Assembly: GCF_006385685.1 (NCBI RefSeq)
Contig: NZ_VFRP01000018.1
Span: 1-64,000, forward strand
Direction of reading: 5' to 3'
Source of the DNA: Amaricoccus solimangrovi
GTDB taxonomy: Bacteria; Pseudomonadota; Alphaproteobacteria; Rhodobacterales; Rhodobacteraceae
Length of the DNA: 64,000 nucleotides
The position numbers and the translations under genes are program-made. Positions 53,769-60,535 of this stretch are shown in pieces. The notes beneath the pieces were generated by a model that did no database searches, had not been told where the DNA came from, and was given only the letters and a program-made list of their open reading frames with translations. The stretch's first letter is position 1. Each line of letters begins with the position of its first letter.

Positions 53769-54962
53769 TCAGGGGCGGAGCCGCCGGACCGCGCGGGTGA
53801 CGAGGACGGCGCCGATCCCGACCACGACGCCCCAGAAGGCCGCGTTGATCCCGTGGATCGTCACCCCCGTCACCGTGACGATGAAGGTGACGAGCCCCGC
53901 CTGCGCGTCCTCGGGCCGCGCCAGCATGTCGCCCATGCTCCGCAGGATCGCCCCGAGCAGGGCGAGGCCCGCGAGCATCGCGATGATCTCGACCGGCAGC
54001 AGCGCGAGCAGCCCCGCGATCGAGCCCGCGAAGATCCCGCCGAGGCAGAAGAACACCCCCGCCGCGACCCCGGCGAGCCAGCGCCGGCCGGGATCGGGAT
54101 GCGCCTCGGGGCCGGCGCAGAGCGCCAGGGTGATCGCCGCGAGCGCGGTGGTGATGCCGCCGAGGAAGGCGGCCGCGACCGAGGCGAGCGCGGTGACGAC
54201 GATGATCGGCCGCGCGGCGACCTCGTAGCCGCTCGCGCGCAGGATCGTCAGCCCCGGCAGGAACTGCCCGGTCAGCGTCGTGAGCACGAGCGGCAGCGCG
54301 AGGCTGAGCGTCGCGCCCAGGCTGAGGCTCGGCCAGGTCAGCCGGGGCGTCGCGAGGGCGAGGCCCGCGGAATCGGGCGCGACGCCGTAGACCTGCCAGG
54401 AGAGCGCGAGGCCGAGCGCCAGCAGCGCCAGCATCGTGTAGCGCGGAATCGCGGCGGAGAGCGCGAAATAGGCGGCGAGAAGCCCCGCCATGACCCAGGG
54501 CGCGGCGGCGATCCCTTCCATCGCGTGGACGCCGAAACCGAAGAGGATCCCGGCCATCATCCCGTCCGCGACCGCGCGCGGGATCGCCGCGACGATCCGG
54601 TCGAAGAGCCCGGTCACCCCGAGCGCGAGGATCACCAGCGCGGCCGTCACGAAGGCGCCCACGACCTCGGCGAAAGGCAGTCCGGAGCCGAGCGAGATCA
54701 GGAGCACGGTTCCCGGCGCGGACCAGGCGGTGGCGACCGGCGCCCGCGTCCAGGCGCTGAGCACGATCGAGGAGATCCCGGCCGCGACCGAGATGGCGAA
54801 GACCCAGGACGAGAACTCCGCCGGGCTCGCCCCCATCGCATGGGCGGCCTGGAGATAGATGAGAAGCGGCCCGGCGTAGGAGACCAGCACGACGAGGAAT
54901 CCCGCCGTGACGATCCCCGCCCAGTGCCCGCGCGCGGATCCGATCGTGTTCGAGACGGCCAT
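53769..54962 (-). CDS. benE: BenE family benzoate transporter
   Basis: A 397-residue membrane protein of the BenE family with about 12 helices. Characteristic stretches are VVLVSYAGPLLIYLQAAHAM, the APGTVLLISLG and AWSAP segment near 85, GFGVHAMEGIAAAPWVMAGL, and VTGVTIHGINAAFWGVVVGI at the end. BenE proteins are proposed benzoate:H+ symporters. The start is ATG 54962 just after GAGGAGG. It is the last gene of the minus-strand group SCP2-like, hydrolase, BKACE, with 16 bases after the BKACE stop. Confidence 0.9.
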   Translation of the reverse strand: MAVSNTIGSARGHWAGIVTAGFLVVLVSYAGPLLIYLQAAHAMGASPAEFSSWVFAISVAAGISSIVLSAWTRAPVATAWSAPGTVLLISLGSGLPFAEVVGAFVTAALVILALGVTGLFDRIVAAIPRAVADGMMAGILFGFGVHAMEGIAAAPWVMAGLLAAYFALSAAIPRYTMLALLALGLALSWQVYGVAPDSAGLALATPRLTWPSLSLGATLSLALPLVLTTLTGQFLPGLTILRASGYEVAARPIIVVTALASVAAAFLGGITTALAAITLALCAGPEAHPDPGRRWLAGVAAGVFFCLGGIFAGSIAGLLALLPVEIIAMLAGLALLGAILRSMGDMLARPEDAQAGLVTFIVTVTGVTIHGINAAFWGVVVGIGAVLVTRAVRRLRP

Positions 54963-54978
54963 CCTCCTCTCCCGAATC

Positions 54979-55815
54979 TCAGGCCACCGCCGGCACGAGG
55001 CCGAGAATCTCCCGCGCCTCGCGCCAGGTGGCGACCGGGCGCCCGTGTTTCTCGCAGAGCCCGACCACGCGTCTGACCAGCGCGGCGTTCGAGGGGGCGA
55101 GGCGGTCGCGGTCGAGCCGGACGTTGTCCTCGAGCCCGGTCCGCGCATGGCCGCCCCCCGCGACGCACCATTCGTTCAGCGTGAACTGGTGCGCCCCGAT
55201 CCCGGCCGCGCACCATTCCGAATCCGGCGCGAGCCGCTCCATCGTCCGGACATAATAGTCGAAGACGTCGCGATCGACGGGCATCGCGTTCCTCACACCC
55301 ATCACGAACTGGACATAAAGCGGCCCCCGGAGACGCCCGTCGCGCCGCATCGCCACCGCCTGGTGGATGTGGCTCAGATCGAAGGCCTCGATCTCCGGCT
55401 TCACGCCGCGGGTCCGCATCTCCGCCGCGAGCCAGTCGACGAGATCGGGCGGGTTCTCGTAGACCCGCGCGGGGAAGTTGTTCGACCCGACGGCGAGGCT
55501 CGCCATGTCGGGGGCGAGGGCCAGCATCGCGCCCCGGCTCCGCCCCGCGCCGGAGCGTCCGCCGGTGGAGAACTGGATGATCATGCCGGGGCAGTGCTTC
55601 TCGATCCCTTCCCTCAGCCGCGCGAATTTCTCCGGATCGGAGCTCGGCGTCTCGTCGTCGTTCCGGACATGGGCGTGGACGATGGTCGCGCCCGCCTCGA
55701 AGGCCTCCTGGGTGCTCTCGATCTGTTCGGAGACGGTGATCGGCACCGCGGGATTGTTCGCCTTCACCGGCAGCGAGCCCGTGATCGCGACGCAGATGAC
55801 GCAGGGTTTCGTCAT
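54979..55815 (-). CDS. BKACE family enzyme (beta-keto acid cleavage, DUF849)
   Basis: A 278-residue protein of the BKACE family, which transfers the acetyl of acetyl-CoA onto a beta-keto acid to give acetoacetate and a CoA ester. Zinc ligands His47 and His49 are in TIVHAHVRNDD and a Glu in GHARTGLEDNVRLD; STGGRSGAGRSR and GSNNFPARVYENPP form the substrate side. ATG 55815 overlaps the upstream stop (ATGA). The family cleaves several keto acids, including 3-oxoadipate, so in this aromatic cluster 3-oxoadipate is a plausible substrate, giving acetoacetate and succinyl-CoA; this is inference. Confidence 0.88.
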   Translation of the reverse strand: MTKPCVICVAITGSLPVKANNPAVPITVSEQIESTQEAFEAGATIVHAHVRNDDETPSSDPEKFARLREGIEKHCPGMIIQFSTGGRSGAGRSRGAMLALAPDMASLAVGSNNFPARVYENPPDLVDWLAAEMRTRGVKPEIEAFDLSHIHQAVAMRRDGRLRGPLYVQFVMGVRNAMPVDRDVFDYYVRTMERLAPDSEWCAAGIGAHQFTLNEWCVAGGGHARTGLEDNVRLDRDRLAPSNAALVRRVVGLCEKHGRPVATWREAREILGLVPAVA

Positions 55816-56672
55816 TTCAGCGCCTCCGCCGGCACGCGCATCCGGGTGAGCGCGTCGAGGAAGAAGGGCCGGAAGCCTTCCGGATGCTCGCTCATCGGGA
55901 AATGCCCGAGTTCCTCCATCACCGCGAGCGTCGCGCCCGGGATGGCCGCGGCGGTCCGCCGCGCATCCTCGGGCGTACAGGTCAGATCATAGGCGCCGAC
56001 GAGGATGTGGACCGGCGCGCGCGCCGTGTCGATCCGGCCGAGCCGCCCGATCAGGCTGTCGTCGCGGGTGTAGAAGGAGAGATCGCCCCGGAAGACGCCG
56101 GGACCGGAGGCCATGAACATCCAGAGCGTGTTCCACCGCTCGGCCTTCGGCGCGTAGGGCGAGATATTGGCCGAGACCAGCGCCGCGCCCATCTCGCCGC
56201 CATGGGCGTCGGGGCGGTGGAACCAGTCGATGTCGTACCAGGCCGGCTGGAAGTCCGAGGCCTCGATCGCGATGAAGCCCGAGAAGACCTCCGGGCGGAG
56301 CGCGGCGAGCTGCAGCGCGATGCGCCCGCCCATCGAGCAGCCGGCGAGGATCGGCCGGTCGAGCCCGAGCGCCTCGACCACGGCGAGCACGGTCGCGACA
56401 TAGGCCTCGGTCGTCAGCAGGTATTCCTCGGTCTCGAACCCCTCGGGCGGCAGCGACTTGCCATGCCAGGGCATGTCGAAGGCGATCAGCCGGTGGTCCT
56501 TCGTCACCTCGGCGTCGTTCATCAGGTGCCGCCACTGCCGCGTGTCGGCCCCGGCGGTGTGCAGGCAGAGGACGGGGCGCCCCGCGCCTGCCTCCTCGAA
56601 ATAGATCCGGCGCGGCGCGCCCTCGACCTCTACGGTGACGTAGCGGCCGGTGATCGGTTCGATGGCGCTCAT
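55812..56672 (-). CDS. Alpha/beta hydrolase, possible enol-lactonase
   Basis: A 286-residue alpha/beta hydrolase: PVLCLHTAGADTRQWRHLMN (oxyanion), the nucleophile elbow AGCSMGGRIALQLAALRP (Ser near 110), Asp in ILVGAYDLTCTPEDA and His in EELGHFPMSEHPEGF. Many such proteins act on lactones or esters; 3-oxoadipate enol-lactonases (PcaD) share this fold. It is coupled to the SCP2-like gene upstream and the BKACE downstream by ATGA overlaps. Its place between catB and the BKACE suggests it opens a lactone to 3-oxoadipate, though an ester substrate is equally possible. Confidence 0.85.
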   Translation of the reverse strand: MSAIEPITGRYVTVEVEGAPRRIYFEEAGAGRPVLCLHTAGADTRQWRHLMNDAEVTKDHRLIAFDMPWHGKSLPPEGFETEEYLLTTEAYVATVLAVVEALGLDRPILAGCSMGGRIALQLAALRPEVFSGFIAIEASDFQPAWYDIDWFHRPDAHGGEMGAALVSANISPYAPKAERWNTLWMFMASGPGVFRGDLSFYTRDDSLIGRLGRIDTARAPVHILVGAYDLTCTPEDARRTAAAIPGATLAVMEELGHFPMSEHPEGFRPFFLDALTRMRVPAEALK

Positions 56673-57043
56673 GCGAAAGCCTCCTCGCGCGGCAGGGCCA
56701 GGAATTCCTTGAAGAAGCGCAGGTTCTTCACGAGCGCGAGGATGTCGCCCTCGATCGTCGCCCGGCCGATGGTGACGAGCCCGAAGACGTCGTGGAAGCC
56801 GGGGCGGGGCCGGGGCTTCCAGAACTCCGCCAGCGCCTCGGCGTCGGTCTTGATCGCGAAACGCCAGGGCGTCTTGCGGCTCGGCCCGGGCAGGATCTCG
56901 GCCAGCCGGCCCTTCTCGAAGACGAGGTAGTATTCCGCCTCGCCAACCTTCAGGAGCACCGTCTCGGAGACGAGCCGGCCGAGACGGAGAAGATGCGGTG
57001 TGGCGTCGAGCCGCGATTGCATTCGCCGCAGAAGTGGCAGCAT
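56669..57043 (-). CDS. SCP2-like sterol-carrier domain protein
   Basis: A 124-residue SCP2-like protein: LGRLVSETVLLKVGEAEYYL, FEKGRLAEILPGPSRKTPWR and GFHDVFGLVTIGRATIEGDI ending LALVKNLRFFKEFLALPREE, the pattern of bacterial SCP-2 sterol-transfer-like domains that bind hydrophobic ligands. There is no catalytic motif. ATG 57043 follows GGGGGAAA. Its stop overlaps the hydrolase start. It may bind a lactone or acyl intermediate of the neighbouring enzymes; the function is unknown. Confidence 0.75.
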   Translation of the reverse strand: MLPLLRRMQSRLDATPHLLRLGRLVSETVLLKVGEAEYYLVFEKGRLAEILPGPSRKTPWRFAIKTDAEALAEFWKPRPRPGFHDVFGLVTIGRATIEGDILALVKNLRFFKEFLALPREEAFA

Positions 57044-57122
57044 GATTTCCCCCGGAAAGAGCTGGTGACGAGATACGCGCCGCAACCTGCGCCCCGTCCC
57101 GGCGCGGGGCAATGGCGCGGAG

Positions 57123-57138
57123 GGTATCCGCCGATACC
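57123..57138. promoter_or_regulatory. LysR-type dyad 1 between the BKACE operon and catA
   Basis: GGTATC-CGCC-GATACC, a perfect 6-bp inverted repeat in the divergent region between the SCP2-like gene and the intradiol dioxygenase. It is a GTAT-N6-ATAC site. Confidence 0.65.
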
Positions 57139-57170
57139 GTCCGGGCCCGGCGGCGCGGTCCCCGGGCGGA

Positions 57171-57184
57171 GTATCGACCGATAC
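57171..57184. promoter_or_regulatory. LysR-type dyad 2 between the BKACE operon and catA
   Basis: GTATCGACCGATAC, a second GTAT-N6-ATAC palindrome centred 47 bp from dyad 1, as expected for tetrameric LysR binding at two sites. Confidence 0.65.
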
Positions 57185-57290
57185 CGAGCCGGGCATTGGT
57201 TCGGACCGGGTGCTTTGCGACAGTTCAGGGGTCAGCCTCCGGCCAGCCCGGTTTCGGACGTAACGCAAGCCAAGAATTGGGGGGAGAATC

Positions 57291-58154
57291 GTGCCCAAGG
57301 TAACGATCGACAACATCACCGACGTCGTGATCGGCTCACTCGGCCAGAACGGCGAGGTCACGCCGCGGCAGCGCGAAATCATGGTCTCGCTGCTCCGGCA
57401 CCTGCACGGCTTCTGCAAGGAAGTGAGGCTCCAGCACCACGAATTCCTCGCCGCCTGCGACTATCTCGCCCGCGCCGGGCGGACCTGCGACGAGAAGCGG
57501 CAGGAGTTCATCCTGCTCGGCGACATCCTCGGCGTCGAGGTGCTCGTCGACATGCTGACGAACCCGGTCACCGGGGCCGAGAGCGAGTCGACCGTGCTCG
57601 GCCCGTTCTACCGCGACAACCCGCCGATCCTGCCCGCAGGCGCCTCCGTCGTTCAGAAGCATTTCGAGGGCGAGGAGACCGTGCTCTTCGAGGGCGTCGT
57701 CACCGACGAGAACGGCGCGCCGCTCGAGGGCGTGATCCTCGACGTCTGGGAGGACGCGCCCAACGGGCTCTACGAGAACCACGATCCCGACCAGCCGGAC
57801 TTCAACCTCCGCGGCCGCTTCCAGACCGACGCCGAGGGCCGCTACGCCTTCCGCGCGCTCCGGCCCGTGCCCTATCCGATCCCGGACAACGAGACGGCGG
57901 GCGAACTGCTGCGCTTCATGGGCCATCACCCGTACCGGCCCGGACACATGCATTTCATGATCCGGAAGCCCGGCTACGGCACGCTCATCAGCCAGATCTT
58001 CGACGCCTCGTCGAAATGGCTCGACAACGACTCGGTCTTCGCGGTGAAGGACAGCCTCGTCGCGGAGTTCCGCCCGACCCCGGACGCCGAGGACGATCTG
58101 CACGTCGGCTTCGACTTCGCGCTGAGGCGCGAGAAGGCGCTCGTCGACGCCTGA
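57291..58154 (+). CDS. catA: Intradiol ring-cleavage dioxygenase (CatA-like)
   Basis: A 287-residue intradiol dioxygenase. The N-terminal helical lid is followed by the catalytic barrel with iron ligands Tyr161 (GLYENHD), Tyr195 (PVPYPIPDN), His219 and His221 (HPYRPGHMHFM). The segments DPDQPDFNLRGRF and GHHPYRPGHMHFMI are closer to the chlorocatechol/hydroxyquinol-type branch than to classical CatA, so the natural substrate may be substituted catechol or hydroxyquinol. The start is GTG 57291 with GGGGGGAG upstream. A strong terminator follows at 58163. It probably cleaves the catechol produced by BenABCD to a cis,cis-muconate. Confidence 0.88.
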   Translation: MPKVTIDNITDVVIGSLGQNGEVTPRQREIMVSLLRHLHGFCKEVRLQHHEFLAACDYLARAGRTCDEKRQEFILLGDILGVEVLVDMLTNPVTGAESESTVLGPFYRDNPPILPAGASVVQKHFEGEETVLFEGVVTDENGAPLEGVILDVWEDAPNGLYENHDPDQPDFNLRGRFQTDAEGRYAFRALRPVPYPIPDNETAGELLRFMGHHPYRPGHMHFMIRKPGYGTLISQIFDASSKWLDNDSVFAVKDSLVAEFRPTPDAEDDLHVGFDFALRREKALVDA

Positions 58155-58162
58155 TCCGGCCC

Positions 58163-58190
58163 GAAGCCCCCGCGCCCGCGCGGGGGCTTC
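58163..58190 (+). terminator. Terminator after the intradiol dioxygenase
   Basis: GAAGCCCCCGCGC pairs perfectly with GCGCGGGGGCTTC across a two-base gap, nine bases past the catA stop. There is no T-run. Confidence 0.7.
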
Positions 58191-58301
58191 CACCGTCCGG
58201 ACGCCGCGCCGGACCCGTTCCAGGAAAATGACAGGACCACGACCGGAGCCGCGCCCCGCGCGCTTCCCGGTGTCGCTTGTCCCGATACACGGAGGATATC
58301 C

Positions 58302-59648
58302 ATGGCCCGTCGCATGCTCGACGCGCAGGAGGTGGTGAACGCGCATCCCCTCTCCGCCTTCCAGAAACGCGTCATCTTCCTTTGCTTCCTCGTCGTCGCG
58401 ATCGACGGGTTCGACACGGCCGCGGTCGGCTTCATCGCCCCCGCGCTCAAGGCCGAATGGGGCGCGACCCCGGCCGAGCTCGCGCCGCTTTTCGCCGCCG
58501 GGCTCTTCGGGCTGATGGCCGGCGCCTTCGTCTTCGGCCCGCTCGCCGACCGGTTCGGGCGCAAGCCGGTCCTGACGCTGACGACGGTCTTCTTCGGCCT
58601 CGCGACGCTGGCCTCGGCCTTCGCGCCGGACATCGGGACGCTGACCGCGCTGCGTTTCGTCACCGGGCTCGGCCTCGGCGGCGCGATGCCCGCCTCGATC
58701 ACGCTCACGGCCGAACTCTGCCCGGAGCGGCGGCGCTCCTCGCTGGTGACGCTGATGTTCTGCGGCTTCACCATCGGCTCGGCCTCGGCGGGGCTGGCCG
58801 CCTCCTCGATCGTCGCGGCCTTCGGCTGGCCGGGGCTCCTCGCGCTCGGCGGCGCGATGCCGCTCCTGCTCGCGCCGGTTCTCGCGCTGTTCCTGCCGGA
58901 ATCGCCGCGCTATCTCGCCAATCGCGGCGCCGATCCGGCGCGGATCTCGGCCGTGCTCTCGCGCATGGCGCCGGAGGCCGATCTCGACGGGGCGAGCTAC
59001 CTGCGCCCGGCCAAGACGCCCGGCTCCCCGGTCGGCCAGCTTTTCAGCGACGGGCTCGGGCTCGGCACTCTGCTGATCTGGACCGGCTTCTTCATGAGCC
59101 TGCTCGTCTTCTACCTGCTGTCGAGCTGGCTGCCGCTGCTGATCACCTCGGCGGGATTCTCGATGGAGAACGCGGCGCTGATGGGGGCCACGCTCGCGAC
59201 CGGCGGCACGGTGGGCGCGATCGTGATCGGCCGGCTCATGGACCGGTTCGAGCCGCACCGCGTCCTCGCCGGCGCCTATCTGCTCGCGGGCGGCTTCGTG
59301 ATCCTGCTCGGGACCTCGGTCGCCCAGCCCTGGCTCTTCGTGCCGGCGATCTTCGGCGCGGGCTTCGGGGTGGCGGGGGCGCAGGTCGGCATCAACGCGC
59401 TCGCCGCCGGCTTCTATCCGACGGCGAGCCGGGCGACCGGCGTCTCCTGGGCCAACGCGGTCGGCCGCTCCGGCTCGGTCCTCGGCTCGACGCTCGGAGG
59501 CGTGCTCATGTCGCTCGGCTGGGATCTCGCGACCGTCTTCGCGGCCGCCGCGCTGCCGGCCTTCCTCGCCGCGCTCGCGATGGTCGCCAAGGGCCGGGCC
59601 GCGCGGCCCGGAACGCCGCCGCCGGCCGCGGCCGCGCCCGCCGACTGA
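58302..59648 (+). CDS. AAHS family aromatic acid:H+ symporter (MFS)
   Basis: A 448-residue MFS transporter of the aromatic acid:H+ symporter (BenK/PcaK) branch with 12 helices. Key features are FLVVAIDGFDTAAVGFIAPA with the Asp pattern DGFD in helix 1, the LADRFGRKPVLTL motif, LCPERRRSSLVTLMFCGFTI, and ATGVSWANAVGRSGSVLGST in the second half. ATG 58302 has GGAGG upstream. It follows catA in the same direction, so benzoate or a related aromatic acid is the likely substrate, alongside BenE. Confidence 0.88.
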   Translation: MARRMLDAQEVVNAHPLSAFQKRVIFLCFLVVAIDGFDTAAVGFIAPALKAEWGATPAELAPLFAAGLFGLMAGAFVFGPLADRFGRKPVLTLTTVFFGLATLASAFAPDIGTLTALRFVTGLGLGGAMPASITLTAELCPERRRSSLVTLMFCGFTIGSASAGLAASSIVAAFGWPGLLALGGAMPLLLAPVLALFLPESPRYLANRGADPARISAVLSRMAPEADLDGASYLRPAKTPGSPVGQLFSDGLGLGTLLIWTGFFMSLLVFYLLSSWLPLLITSAGFSMENAALMGATLATGGTVGAIVIGRLMDRFEPHRVLAGAYLLAGGFVILLGTSVAQPWLFVPAIFGAGFGVAGAQVGINALAAGFYPTASRATGVSWANAVGRSGSVLGSTLGGVLMSLGWDLATVFAAAALPAFLAALAMVAKGRAARPGTPPPAAAAPAD

Positions 59649-59694
59649 GGCCGGCGGCGACATCGCCGGGGCGCCGGAAGGCCGCGCTCCGGCC

Positions 59695-60390
59695 CTATGC
59701 CGAGGGCGCGTCCCCGGCGCCGGCGTTCCAGCGGTCCGGGTCGCGCAGCGCGTAGCGGCGCACGTTGTCGCAGATCAGGGCGCGGCGCCGGGCGATGCTC
59801 CCGGGCGAGAGCACGTCGACGTCGAAGGTGATGCCGAAGGTATGCGACGTCGCGACCGTGAACCAGCATTGCGACGCGACGACCATGTAGAACTCCATCG
59901 GGTCGAGGCCCTCGCGGAAGATCCCGCGCGCGACGCCGGCGTCGAGGATGCGGCGCAGGATGTCGAGGAGGCTCGAGACATGGAGCCCCTCCTGCCCGAC
60001 CCGCCGCAGATGCGCGCCGCCATTGAGGTTCTCGATCCCGACGAGGATCAGGAAGTCGGGATTGTCGATGTAGTACTGGAAGGTGAAGGCGACGAGCCGG
60101 TCCAGCGCCTCGACCGGATCCTCGGGCAGCGACAGCTCGACCTCCGCCTGGCGGACCTTCTCGTAGGCGCGGCGCAGGACCTCGCGGTAGAGCTGCTCCC
60201 GACCGCCGAAATGCCGATAGACCAGCGCCTTGTTGACGCCCGCCTCGGCGGCGATCGTCTCCATCCGCGCGCCGTCGAGCCCGACGGCGACGAAATGCCG
60301 GTGCGCCGCCTCCAGGATGCGGGCGCGGGTCGCCTCGCTGCGCCTCTGATGCCGCGACGGCGGGCTGGGCGGATCGGATATGTCGGTCAT
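59695..60390 (-). CDS. TetR family transcriptional regulator
   Basis: A 231-residue TetR protein. The helix-turn-helix is ARILEAAHRHFVAVGLDGAR with METIAAEAGVNKALVYRHFG. The larger C-terminal part (FTFQYYIDNPDFLILVGIEN, MEFYMVVASQCWFTVATSHT) is the TetR_C ligand domain of the CerR/RutR-like group. I start at ATG 60390; the frame extends to 60468 but without family sequence. It is divergent from hyuA, so it probably controls the hydantoinase-type genes. Confidence 0.85.
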   Translation of the reverse strand: MTDISDPPSPPSRHQRRSEATRARILEAAHRHFVAVGLDGARMETIAAEAGVNKALVYRHFGGREQLYREVLRRAYEKVRQAEVELSLPEDPVEALDRLVAFTFQYYIDNPDFLILVGIENLNGGAHLRRVGQEGLHVSSLLDILRRILDAGVARGIFREGLDPMEFYMVVASQCWFTVATSHTFGITFDVDVLSPGSIARRRALICDNVRRYALRDPDRWNAGAGDAPSA

Positions 60391-60535
60391 GCTCACGCTT
60401 TCATCGCTCGGGACAGTGTTCCGCGGTTTTCGCGGGCAGAAGAGGGCCCTTGCCGCTTTGGTAAACAAAATTCATTGACAGGAAATCCGGTTTGGCGTTC
60501 GATTAACTGCAACGTTATCGTTACAGGAAAGCGCA

